NCBI RefSeq assembly: GCF_027923405.1
Contig: NZ_BQYI01000001.1
Location: forward strand, 304,501 to 368,500
Direction of reading: 5' to 3'
DNA: 64,000 bases
Source of the DNA: Paenibacillus sp. YYML68
GTDB taxonomy: Bacteria; Bacillota; Bacilli; Paenibacillales; NBRC-103111
The notes beneath the pieces were generated by a model that did not search any database, was not told the origin of the DNA, and saw only the letters and a program-made list of their open reading frames with translations. The first letter of the stretch is position 1; the number at the start of each line of letters is the position of its first letter. Positions 24,582 to 34,500 of the stretch are shown here, one piece after another. The position numbers and the translations under genes are program-made.

Positions 24582-27500
24582 GTGCATAATCATTACATTC
24601 GTAAGTTCGTTATATTGTTCATGATGATCAGTTTATTAGGTTCATCGTTCAGCTCGGCCGTGCTGGCAAGCACCGCGGACCGTTCGGACATTCAAGGACA
24701 TTGGGCGCAGGAGCAGATTGCAGCCTGGATCGCTAAAGGTCTTGTGAAAGGGTACGACGATGGCCGCTTCAAGCTGGATCATCCGATTACAAGGGCAGAG
24801 TTCATAGTGCTTGTGAACCGAACGTTCGGATTTAGCGGACAGTCGGACATTTCGTTCACAGATGTGTCAGCCACTCACTGGGCCTATGCCGACATGGCGA
24901 AGGCGGTGCATGCCGGCTACATGACCGGCTATGCCGATGGCACGATCGGTGCGAGCGTGCCGATCAGCAGACAGGAAGTGGCTGTCATCGTCAGCAGACT
25001 GCTGAAGCTCGACACGACGCAGGCGAAGGTGGACATCGTGATCGAGGATGCGGCAGACATTGCAGCCTGGAGCAAGGGCGCGATCTATGCGGTGGTCGGC
25101 GCACAGCTGATGAAGGGCTACAGTGCTGACCATACGTTCAAGCCAGAGGCGCTCATTACTCGCGCAGAGGCCATTGTGACGCTGGACCGGGCAGCTGCAT
25201 CGCAGACTGTCGCCTATGACAAGGCTGGTACATACGGGCCGGCAGAGGGCGTCGAGCACGTACACCGTAACGTCGAGGTTCATGCGCCGGGAGTTACGTT
25301 GAGGAACATGGTCATTAACGGGGATCTGCTGCTCGCTGAGGGGATCGGTACGGGCGATGCGTTCCTCGACAACGTTAAGGTGACAGGGAAAGTAACGGTA
25401 CGAGGCGGCGGGGAGAACAGCATTCACTTCAACAACTCGGTGCTTGTGGATGTAGTCATTGATAAGCGAGCCGGGACAGGCATCGTCAGAATTGTATCTG
25501 AAGGCGCAACGACGGTGGCGCTAGTCGTCGTGAACTCTCCTGCAACGATCAATAGCTTCAGTACGACAGGGTCAGGCATTGGCAATGTTAATATTAGCTC
25601 ATCCTTGCCTGCAGGCTCGAAGGTGAAGCTGCAAGGAACATTCGAGACGGTCAATGTCAGCTCCACACAGATTCAAGTCGACCTGCCGGAGGGAAGCATA
25701 CAGCAGATTAATGTCGGTTCTGCGGCTACCGGATCATCGATCAACCTCGGTCAAGGGACGAAGGTGAACTCGCTCGTTCTGGATACGGTTGTAAGTATGC
25801 TCGGTCAAGGTACGGTTGTGGCTGCGAAGATCAATATGCCGGGTACGACGTTCGAGAAGCCGCCGACGTCGTCTAACGTGCCAGCACCGACTCCAGCACC
25901 GCCAGTAGCACCAAGTGTGCCGTCGAATTCAGGTTCGTCCGGTTCGTCGCCTGATTCCCCCCCACAGCACGCTCCGACAGCCTCCAGCGTATCGGTGAGC
26001 GGCGTGGTTACAGTAGGGGAGACGTTAACGGGAAGCTATGTATATGCGGATCAGGACGGCAACCAGGAGGCGGGCTCTACGTACCAGTGGTACCGTTCGG
26101 ACGACTTGAATGCTACAAATCGTACGCCAATTCAAGGAGCAACGAGCACGGCGTACACGCTGCAGCAAGCCGACGTGGGCAAGTACATTACCTTCGAGGT
26201 GACGCCGAAGACGGCAACGGTGCCGACAACAGGCGCAGCGGTGGAGAGCACGGTAACTGCTGCTGTCGTGAAGGCACCAGCCGCTCCGACGGCAAAAAAT
26301 GTAGCGATTAGCGGAGCCGCCGTAGAGGGCGAGACGTTGACTGGTAGCTATACGTATGGCGATGTGAACGGTGACGCAGAGGCGGGAACGACGTACCAGT
26401 GGTACCGTTCGGACGACTTGAATGCTACGAATCGTACGCCAATTCAAGGAGCCGTGAGCACGGCGTACACGCTGCAGCAAGCCGACGTGGGCAAGTACAT
26501 TACCTTCGAGGTGACGCCGAAGACGGCAACGGTGCCGACAACAGGCGCAGCGGTGGAGAGCACGGTAACTGCTGTTGTCGTGAAGGCACCGACAGCACCA
26601 ATAGCAATAAATGTAGCAATTAGCGGAGTCGCCGTAGAAGGCCAGACGTTGACTGGCAGCTATACGTATGGCGATGTGAACGGGGATGTAGAGGCAGGCT
26701 CCACGTACCAGTGGTACCGTTCGGACGACTTGAATGCGACGAATCGTACGCCAATTCAAGGAGCCGTGAGCACGGCGTACACGCTGCAGCAAGCCGACGT
26801 GGGCAAGTACATTACCTTCGAGGTGACGCCGAAGAATGCAATAGCCCCGACAACGGGGACTGCGGTGGAGAGCACGGTAACTGCTGCTGTCGTGAAGGCA
26901 CCAGCCGCTCCGACGGCAACAAATGTAGCGATTAGCGGAGCCGCCGTAGAGGGCGAGACGTTGACTGGTAGCTATACGTATGGCGATGTGAACGGTGACG
27001 CAGAAGCGGGAACGACGTACCAGTGGTACCGTTCGGACGACTTGAATGCTACGAATCGTACGCCAATTCAAGGAGCAACGAGCACGGCGTACACGCTGCA
27101 GCAAGCCGACGTGGGCAAGTACATTACCTTCGAGGTGACGCCGAAGACGGCAACGGTGCCGACAACAGGCGCAGCGGTGGAGAGCACCGTAACTGCTGCT
27201 GTCGTGAAGGCACCAGCCGCTCCGACGGCAACAAATGTAGCGATTAGCGGAGCCGCCGTAGAGGGCGAGACGTTGACTGGTAGCTATACGTATGGCGATG
27301 TGAACGGTGACGCAGAAGCGGGAACGACGTACCAGTGGTACCGTTCGGACGACTTGAATGCTACGAATCGTACGCCAATTCAAGGAGCCGTGAGCACGGC
27401 GTACACGCTGCAGCAAGCCGACGTGGGCAAGTACATTACCTTCGAGGTGACGCCGAAGACGGCAACGGTGCCGACAACAGGCGCAGCGGTGGAGAGCACG

Positions 27501-30404
27501 GTAACTGCTGTTGTCGTGAAGGCACCGACAGCACCAATAGCAATAAATGTAGCAATTAGCGGAGTCGCCGTAGAAGGCCAGACGTTGACTGGCAGCTATA
27601 CGTATGGCGATGTGAACGGGGATGTAGAGGCAGGCTCCACGTACCAGTGGTACCGTTCGGACGACTTGAATGCGACGAATCGTACGCCAATCCAAGGAGC
27701 CGTGAGCACGGCGTACACGCTGCAGCAAGCCGATGTAGGCAAGTATATGTTCTTCGAGGTGACGCCGAAGAATGTAGTAGCTCCGACAACGGGCACCGCG
27801 GCTGAGCAAGCTATGTTAAGCGCTGTGCGGGCGATGCCTGTCGTGGAGCTGGACCCGTCGCTGTCTAACTATATGCCGCTGCTTCGTGTAAGTCATGTCA
27901 ATGCCGGCACACAAGTGAAGGTCTACAATAGTGGCAGCACAACGCTGGTCGGATCCGGAGAAGCAGCGGGTGCAACGGCTGCGATCGCGCTGGATGCATT
28001 GAGTCCAGGCGTACATGACCTCCAAGTGACGGTTACGGATGGGATGACAGGCGTAACCCTACTCTCTCAGACGCTCAATCACAAGGTCAGAGACATCCAT
28101 ATCACACCTGACCATCAGCTGTCAGCAGGAGCGGGTCATTTAGCTGTTCTGGCGACCGACGGGCAAGTGTACACGTGGGGAGCGAACTGGACTGGAGGCA
28201 TTGGCGACGGTACGACTACCGCGCATCCTGAACGGTTCGCAGTGCCGGGCCTGCCTAGCGACATTATTGCGGTACAGGCCGGCTTCGACCACACGATGAT
28301 TTTGACTGCACAGGGACATGTATGGAAGTGGGGCCGAGGTGCGGGAGCGACACCTGCGCCGGTCCAGGGTCTTGATCATGTTGTGTCGATCTCGTCAGAG
28401 GGCGGAACGATGGCACTGGCCTTGAAGAGCGACGGAACGGTATGGGCATGGAATTCCTATGGGGCACCGACGAAGGTCGAGGGCTTGGACCATGTGATTG
28501 CGATTCAAGGCAGATATGCATCGGCGTATGCGTTGAAAGCAGATGGAACCGTATGGGCATGGGGCTCTAATGATCAAGGGCAATTAGGCAATGGTACGAC
28601 GGAGAGCGGCAATACGCCTGTTCAAGTAACTGGCTTAACGAATGTCGTGTCGATGCATATGGGCAATATGCACGGAGTGGTGCTGACAGACGCAGGAACC
28701 GTGTATACTTGGGGCTTCAACCTGATGGGGCAAGTGGGCAACGGCACGACTGAGAATCAGCTCGTTCCTGTGCAAGTACCGGGCCTGTCGAACATTGATC
28801 TAATCAGTGCAGGTAATTACTACACCTTCGCAAGAGATACGAACGGTCAGATCTATGCATGGGGCTACAATGGTAACGGGCAGCTCGGGTTCGGCCATTA
28901 CAGTAACGTGGATACCCCTACCGTCATTAGCGGATTGACAGATGTCGTCGCGATTACGGGAGGCGGAGGCAATACGGCGATTGCGCTGAAGTCCGATGGT
29001 ACGGTATGGACATGGGGAGATGGCGGCTACGGCACGCTTGGCGACGGTAGCACGGGTAGTCGTCTTGTGCCGGGTATGGTGTCTGACTTCAACTTATTCC
29101 CTGGTGTACCGGTCATTACATTAAATGCTGCATTATCCAACCATATGCCTGTAGTCGTAATCGGCAACCTCGTAGCTGGTCAGCAGGTAACGGTGTCAGA
29201 CAGCGTCTATGATGCTGTATACGGCACAACCACTACAGTCGTAGCGACAGGTACAGCGGAGGGCTACAAGCTGACGCTGGCGCTCGATCCGTTGCGAGCA
29301 GGTGAGCATCTCATCACGGTGCAGGTGGTCGACCCGACAGGTAAGCATCAGACGTCTGTGCGGGAGTTGACGCATCAAGTCAACCCAGTAACGATCACTC
29401 CTCGCAACCAGCTGTCAGAGGGGGCAGGTCATATCGCCGTTCTCGCCACAGATGGGCAAGTGTATACGTGGGGGGCGAACTGGACGGGGGGCATTGGAGA
29501 CGGTACAACGAGTGCGCGGACGGAGCGATTTGCGGTGCCGGGCTTGCCTAGCGATATTATCGCCGTTCAGGCCGGCTTCGACCACACCATGATCTTGACC
29601 ACTCAAGGTAAAGTATGGAAGTGGGGCCGGGGAGCGGGAACGACACCTGCGGTCGTTCCAGGTCTGGATCATATCGTCGCGATCGGGTCTGAGGGCGGTA
29701 CGCTGGCGGTAGCGCTGAAGAGCGATGGTACGGTGTGGGCTTGGGACTCTTATAGTGCGCCGACGAAGGTCGACGGCTTGAAGGATGTCATTGCTGTTCG
29801 GGGCTCCTATTCAGCAGCATATGCCTTGAAGGCAGACGGCACAGTGTGGGCTTGGGGCATGAACGACCGCGGACAATTGGGTAACGGTACGACGGATCAC
29901 AGCAACACACCTGTACAAGTGATCGGCTTGTCTAACGTAGTTTCCCTGTACACGGGCAATATGCACGGAGTTGCGTTAACGAACGATGGAACCGTATATG
30001 CTTGGGGCTTCAATGAGATGGGGCAGGTGGGTAACGGCACGACGGCGAATCAGCTGACTGCTGTACAGGTGCCGGGCCTATCTCATATAACGATGGTCAG
30101 CGCTGGCGATTACAACACGTTCGCAAGAGATGCCAGCGGGCAGATCTACTCTTGGGGCTATAACGGTGACGGACAGCTAGGCTTCGGTCATTACAACAAT
30201 ACGAATACGCCAGCAGTAATTAGCGGCATGACAGATGTCGTGGCGATGACGGGCGGCGGCGGCAATACGACGATCGCATTGAAGTCCGATGGTACGGTCT
30301 GGACATGGGGAGACGGATATAACGGCCTCCTTGGCAATGGCGATCATAACGGACGCACCACGCCTGGTTCTGTAGATGGGTTCAATTTAATGCCAACGCC
30401 ATAA
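24582..30404 (+). CDS. Giant S-layer-anchored protein with Ig-like repeats and two RCC1 blocks
   Basis: About 1940 residues. Signal peptide (FVILFMMISLLGSSFSSAVLA), three SLH domains at about 35-208 (IQGHWAQEQIAAWIAKGLVK, FKLDHPITRAEFI), then a beta-helix-like segment (about 210-430) and a Pro/Ser linker. Six near-identical 104-residue Ig-like repeats span about 464-1087 (TYQWYRSDDLNATNRTPIQG, AYTLQQADVGKYITFEVTPK). Two copies of an Ig-like plus RCC1 propeller module (blades such as DGQVYTWGANWTGGIGDGTT) fill about 1088-1935. SLH domains bind pyruvylated cell-wall polymer, so the protein is displayed on the cell surface; propeller and Ig domains suggest adhesion or ligand binding. GTG 24582 follows GGGGGG six bases upstream. 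TATAAT at 24537-24542 is a possible -10. Confidence 0.9.
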   Translation: MHNHYIRKFVILFMMISLLGSSFSSAVLASTADRSDIQGHWAQEQIAAWIAKGLVKGYDDGRFKLDHPITRAEFIVLVNRTFGFSGQSDISFTDVSATHWAYADMAKAVHAGYMTGYADGTIGASVPISRQEVAVIVSRLLKLDTTQAKVDIVIEDAADIAAWSKGAIYAVVGAQLMKGYSADHTFKPEALITRAEAIVTLDRAAASQTVAYDKAGTYGPAEGVEHVHRNVEVHAPGVTLRNMVINGDLLLAEGIGTGDAFLDNVKVTGKVTVRGGGENSIHFNNSVLVDVVIDKRAGTGIVRIVSEGATTVALVVVNSPATINSFSTTGSGIGNVNISSSLPAGSKVKLQGTFETVNVSSTQIQVDLPEGSIQQINVGSAATGSSINLGQGTKVNSLVLDTVVSMLGQGTVVAAKINMPGTTFEKPPTSSNVPAPTPAPPVAPSVPSNSGSSGSSPDSPPQHAPTASSVSVSGVVTVGETLTGSYVYADQDGNQEAGSTYQWYRSDDLNATNRTPIQGATSTAYTLQQADVGKYITFEVTPKTATVPTTGAAVESTVTAAVVKAPAAPTAKNVAISGAAVEGETLTGSYTYGDVNGDAEAGTTYQWYRSDDLNATNRTPIQGAVSTAYTLQQADVGKYITFEVTPKTATVPTTGAAVESTVTAVVVKAPTAPIAINVAISGVAVEGQTLTGSYTYGDVNGDVEAGSTYQWYRSDDLNATNRTPIQGAVSTAYTLQQADVGKYITFEVTPKNAIAPTTGTAVESTVTAAVVKAPAAPTATNVAISGAAVEGETLTGSYTYGDVNGDAEAGTTYQWYRSDDLNATNRTPIQGATSTAYTLQQADVGKYITFEVTPKTATVPTTGAAVESTVTAAVVKAPAAPTATNVAISGAAVEGETLTGSYTYGDVNGDAEAGTTYQWYRSDDLNATNRTPIQGAVSTAYTLQQADVGKYITFEVTPKTATVPTTGAAVESTVTAVVVKAPTAPIAINVAISGVAVEGQTLTGSYTYGDVNGDVEAGSTYQWYRSDDLNATNRTPIQGAVSTAYTLQQADVGKYMFFEVTPKNVVAPTTGTAAEQAMLSAVRAMPVVELDPSLSNYMPLLRVSHVNAGTQVKVYNSGSTTLVGSGEAAGATAAIALDALSPGVHDLQVTVTDGMTGVTLLSQTLNHKVRDIHITPDHQLSAGAGHLAVLATDGQVYTWGANWTGGIGDGTTTAHPERFAVPGLPSDIIAVQAGFDHTMILTAQGHVWKWGRGAGATPAPVQGLDHVVSISSEGGTMALALKSDGTVWAWNSYGAPTKVEGLDHVIAIQGRYASAYALKADGTVWAWGSNDQGQLGNGTTESGNTPVQVTGLTNVVSMHMGNMHGVVLTDAGTVYTWGFNLMGQVGNGTTENQLVPVQVPGLSNIDLISAGNYYTFARDTNGQIYAWGYNGNGQLGFGHYSNVDTPTVISGLTDVVAITGGGGNTAIALKSDGTVWTWGDGGYGTLGDGSTGSRLVPGMVSDFNLFPGVPVITLNAALSNHMPVVVIGNLVAGQQVTVSDSVYDAVYGTTTTVVATGTAEGYKLTLALDPLRAGEHLITVQVVDPTGKHQTSVRELTHQVNPVTITPRNQLSEGAGHIAVLATDGQVYTWGANWTGGIGDGTTSARTERFAVPGLPSDIIAVQAGFDHTMILTTQGKVWKWGRGAGTTPAVVPGLDHIVAIGSEGGTLAVALKSDGTVWAWDSYSAPTKVDGLKDVIAVRGSYSAAYALKADGTVWAWGMNDRGQLGNGTTDHSNTPVQVIGLSNVVSLYTGNMHGVALTNDGTVYAWGFNEMGQVGNGTTANQLTAVQVPGLSHITMVSAGDYNTFARDASGQIYSWGYNGDGQLGFGHYNNTNTPAVISGMTDVVAMTGGGGNTTIALKSDGTVWTWGDGYNGLLGNGDHNGRTTPGSVDGFNLMPTP
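25971..27842 (+). repeat. Six tandem 312-bp repeats inside the giant surface gene
   Basis: Units begin at 25971, 26283, 26595, 26907, 27219 and 27531, each 312 bp (104 codons). Units 2-3 are almost identical to units 5-6 (AVSTAY and VVVKAPT variants, then the APIAINVAISGVAVEGQ variant), and unit 4 resembles unit 5. Recent duplication of a block of two or three units is the simplest history. Unit 1 diverges at its start and unit 6 at its end, as is usual for array edges. Confidence 0.92.
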
Positions 30405-30439
30405 TTCATTTTCAATCCTATAGAGCTTTTGTGTATGCA

Positions 30440-30494
30440 GCTCCTCTTTTAGTAAACAGGTGTTCGTCCTGTTGAAAAAAAGGGGAGCTTTTTT
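30440..30494 (+). terminator. Terminator of the giant surface gene
   Basis: GCTCCTCTTTT (30440-30450) pairs with the A-run and GGGGAGC (to 30488), with an inner AACAGG/CCTGTT stem, followed by TTTTTT. It may also serve the converging cyclase gene. Confidence 0.8.
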
Positions 30495-30508
30495 ATTGGA
30501 CATCCTGC

Positions 30509-31249
30509 CTACACCGGAACCGAATAAGCGATGACAGGCTGTTCCATCCCTTTCAAGTGATACGTTCGGGGCTCCAGATGGGGATACATGTGCTCGATAT
30601 GGGAATAGGCCTCCTCCGTAATCAAGATCTCACCATTCGCGGCTGCGCCTTGAAGCCGTGCTGCTTTATTGACAACTGAACCAATGATCGTGAAGTCCTT
30701 ATAGGCGGTACCGAATTCACCGATCGCAGCTGTCCCCGTATGGATGCCGATTCCGATCTGAACCGGAACATCGAGGCCCGCCGCTGCTCGAAGCTCAGAC
30801 TGTACAGCCGCACACTTCCTCTGGATCTCGATGCCCGCCATCATCGCTTGGTGAACATGATCGTGCTGCTCGATAGGGAAGTTGAATATGGATAGCACCG
30901 CGTCGCCGATCATTTTGTTAATGATGCCGTCTCTTCTCCAGATTGCTGGAGCGCACTCGTCATAGAAGGCATTTAACAGTCGTGCGATCCCATCTGGGCC
31001 GACTTGCTCCGATAAGGCGGTATAGCCTCTTAGATCCGCGAACATGACCGTCGCTTGAATGTCGATTTGCTTATTCTTTTTGACCCTCGTGAACATCGAT
31101 TCGCATAGGGTGCATAGGTTAGGATGCATGCGGCTCGGTCTAATGCCCATTAGGCGGAAAGGAACCGATAGCGGTGTACGAATAAAGATGGGCACCTTCA
31201 TCTGCTGCCAGCAGCCCCGACAGTACACCTTCTTGAAATCATCCATCAT
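30509..31249 (-). CDS. Class III adenylate/guanylate cyclase with N-terminal Cys pairs
   Basis: About 246 residues. Residues 8-55 hold two CxxC pairs (YCRGCW and LCTLCE) that could bind zinc. The catalytic domain (about 65-245) has VMFADLRGYTALSEQ and INKMIGDAVLSIF, with the two metal Asp residues and the base-selecting Lys. DFTIIGSVVNKAARLQG carries the partner Asp and the transition-state Asn and Arg. The Lys-Asp pair points to ATP, hence cAMP. No membrane segment is seen. Firmicutes rarely use cAMP for carbon control, so its target is unclear. ATG 31249 is chosen; TTG 31276 lies upstream and an ATG at 31246 just inside. It converges on the giant surface gene. Confidence 0.85.
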   Translation of the reverse strand: MMDDFKKVYCRGCWQQMKVPIFIRTPLSVPFRLMGIRPSRMHPNLCTLCESMFTRVKKNKQIDIQATVMFADLRGYTALSEQVGPDGIARLLNAFYDECAPAIWRRDGIINKMIGDAVLSIFNFPIEQHDHVHQAMMAGIEIQRKCAAVQSELRAAAGLDVPVQIGIGIHTGTAAIGEFGTAYKDFTIIGSVVNKAARLQGAAANGEILITEEAYSHIEHMYPHLEPRTYHLKGMEQPVIAYSVPV

Positions 31250-31451
31250 TCCGATCTCACCCTCCACGATACGCAAGCTATATCCTTACTGAGTATACAT
31301 GATTGACTAGAAGTTGACGATGGACAAGTCTCTCGCGCTATCATTCGATGTCGTACCTGCAGCGCATCTCCCCACACATTTACAATATTATAATAAAACC
31401 TTAATGTAACGTTTAAATTGCGTATACCCTTTTTCTTTATAATGAATAAGT

Positions 31452-31510
31452 GCGTCGGTTGGACAAGCGGTTGAGGCCGAGGAGTCGAACCGTAAAGGGA
31501 CTTCAATCAT
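31452..31510 (+). other. Structured 5' leader of the LTD surface operon (candidate)
   Basis: Downstream of a TATAAT (31438-31443) the leader folds as CGGTT-x-GAC pairing with GTC-x-AACCG, with an inner short stem. It lies before the GGGAGAGGGG ribosome binding site of the LTD gene. It matches no riboswitch class I know. Confidence 0.3.
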
Positions 31511-31529
31511 TACATAATGGGAGAGGGGT

Positions 31530-34500
31530 ATGAACAGCATGTTGTTCGGAAAGTGGAAACAAAGGCTTAGTGTTGCACTAGCAGCCGTTATGCTGCTCCA
31601 GCTAATTGTTGGCTACGGTGCAGCGCCTACAGCGGAGGCGACTACGGGAGCTCCGGGTGCTCTGAAGATTCATCAAGTATACGGCGGCGGGGGCAAGAGT
31701 GATACGCCGATCAGTCACAGCTTCATCGAGCTCTATAATACGACGGGAGCACCGGTCAGTCTGCAGGGCTGGAAGGTCGAATATTCCTCAGCACGCGTTG
31801 GCACACAGCACCTCGGTACGACGAGTGGCAGCTGGGTCACTCTGGACCTGTCGGGTACGATTCCGGCACATAGCTCCTACCTCATTCGCGGAGCGGCGGA
31901 GACGACGAGCTCGAGTCTGTTAAAATATGATGTAACGAAGTACGACTTGGAATGGACAGGTCGTTACATCGACAACGACCAGTACAATGTGCGTCTTGTT
32001 CATGACAGTACGGTTGTCGATCAAGTGACGGTGAAGGAAGCGCTGAAGGATGGCGGGGAAGGCTCGGCCATTGCGTCCATCTCGAAGCAGAAGACGGTTA
32101 GACGTGTAAGCTTCCAGGACACGAATAACAATGCGGCAGACTTCGAGGTGCTGGAGTACAAGGAGCAGACCCCGGATTTCGTAGCCACGTATCGACCGCG
32201 CAGCACGGTGGACGGACGCTGGGGCCTTGCGAGTCTGATGATTCACCAAGTATACGGCGGCGGTGGCAAGGGCAGCACACCGTTCAGTCACAGCTTCATC
32301 GAGCTCTACAACCCGACAGCTTCATCGATCAGCCTGGATGGCTGGAAGGTAGGCTACTCCTCCGTGCGCACAGGCAGCCACGCGGGCACGACGGTAGGCG
32401 AATGGGTGTATAAGGACTTGACGGGTACGATCCCAGGATACAGCTCCTACCTCGTTCGTGGAGCAGCAGAAACAACGACTGATAGCTTATTGAAGTATGG
32501 TGTGACTGCGTTCGACCTCGAGTGGACCGAGCGTTATATTGACAACAGTCAGTACAATGTAAGCCTGATCAACAGCGGCAAGGTGATCGATCACGTGACG
32601 GTGAATGAGGCGTTGAAGGATGGCGGCGAAGGTCCAGCCATTGCGTCCATTTCCAAGCAAAAGTCGGTTCGACGCGTGAGCTTCCAGGATACGAATAGCA
32701 ACGCGGCGGACTTCACTGTATTAACATATGAAGGCGCTGCACAGGACTTCGTCACAGAGAACCGTCCGCGCAGCTTGGCTGACGGACCGTGGGGACTTGT
32801 GCCGACGTCGCCGGGTACGGACCCGAACCCGAATCCGGATCCAGGCAACAACCCAGACCCAGGTCCAGACCCGACTCCAATTCCGGGTGGAGGCTCCAGT
32901 GGTGGAGGTACGAACCAGCCTCCGGTGGATCCGATCCCGACGGTCCCTCAGGTTCCGACGCAGGGTGGTCTACCGGCTGTACAGGGAGGCTTCACGTACT
33001 TGGGCAGCTTCTCCACCGGCTTCCAGAGCGATGATGGCGGTGTAGCAGAGATCGTCAAGTACAATACGGACAACAAGAAGATGTACCTCGTGAACGGCAA
33101 CGAGAAGAAGATCGACATTGTCAGTCTTGCGAATCTGCAGAACGGCAGCAACACGTTCACGCTCGATAAGCGGGTGGATGTGAGCGGGATGATTCATGGC
33201 TTCGGCTTCGGTGACATTACGAGCATCGATATCCATACCGGACGCAAGCTCATTGCAGCGGCGGTTCAAGCTTCTGACTACTCGAAGAAGGGTGCTGTGC
33301 TGCTGCTCGACTACAACGGTAATTATGTACACCATATCGAGGTCGGCGTGCAGCCGGATATGATTACGTTCACGCCGGACGGACAATATGTACTGACGGC
33401 TGATGAGGGTGAGCCGCGCAATGGCTATGGTAGCAGCGCAGTTGATCCGAAGGGCTCCGTAACCATTGTCAGCTTGAACAATGACAATAAAGCTGCTCAA
33501 GCTACAGTGGTCACCTTCGACGAATGGGATGCGAAGCGGTCGGAGCTGGTTGCGAATCAAGTGATTCTGAAGAAGAACACGATGCCTTCCGTTGATCTGG
33601 AGCCGGAATACATCGTCGTGAAGAGCGACAGCAAGACCGCTTACGTTACGCTGCAGGAAGCGAACGCGATCGCCACGCTCGATATTGAGAATGCACGTTT
33701 TACAACTGTAAAGGGACTGGGCTTCAAGGATCATAGTCTCCCAGGTAACGAAATCGATATTCATCGTAACAGCAAGGCCGATATTGTGAATCAGAACGTA
33801 TATGGCGTCTATATGCCAGATGGCGCTGCTATCGCTGAGATCGGTGGCCTAACATACCTGCTCACGCCGAATGAGGGAGACGCGCGCGAATGGGCGGAAT
33901 ACAAAAATATTACGAGTAAGTCCGTAAACGGCGGGTCGATCGATGCGCTCATTAATGATGAGCACGACGGACTGGATACGAACAAGACCTACATCTTGGG
34001 CGGACGCTCCTTCTCGATCTGGAATGCCGATACGATGGAGCTTGTATACGACAGCGGCAGTGAGTTCGAGAAGAAGACGCTGGAGCGCTTCCCGAATTAC
34101 TTCAACGTGTCGAACGATAACATAACGATGGATCACCGCAGCTCGAAGAAAGGACCAGAGCCTGAAGATGTGAAGGTGATGCAGGTCGGCGGCAAGTGGT
34201 ATGCGATGATCGGTCTGGAGCGCGTTGGCGGCGTCATGATGTATGACATTACGAAGCCGTCTGAGTCGACGTACTTCGATTATATGAGCACAAGAGACTA
34301 CTCCGCAGCAATGAAGGGCGATGTGAGCCCTGAAGGTCTTGCTGTTGTGAACGCGGCGAACAGCCCAACCGGTTACCCGCTCCTGCTCGTCGCTCATGAA
34401 GTGAGCGGCACTGTAGCGGTGTATCAGGTTAATCAAGGCTATGTGAAGCCGTTGGATGTCGCACCGTTCCAGCTGACTGTACAGAAGTCGGCGAACGCGG

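Noticed and set aside
26025-27809. A 594-codon open frame on the minus strand across the repeats
   Set aside because: It mirrors the 312-bp repeats of the surface gene, is rich in Arg/His/Cys from antisense codons, and has no ribosome binding site or family match.
25971-27842. Regular 312-bp repeats considered as a CRISPR-like array
   Set aside because: Units are coding, in frame, contiguous without spacers and far longer than CRISPR repeats.
31452-31510. A c-di-GMP (GEMM) riboswitch or antisense tRNA fragment
   Set aside because: The conserved GEMM core is absent, and the GGAGTCGAACC segment alone, which resembles an antisense T-arm, is not supported by the rest of a cloverleaf.
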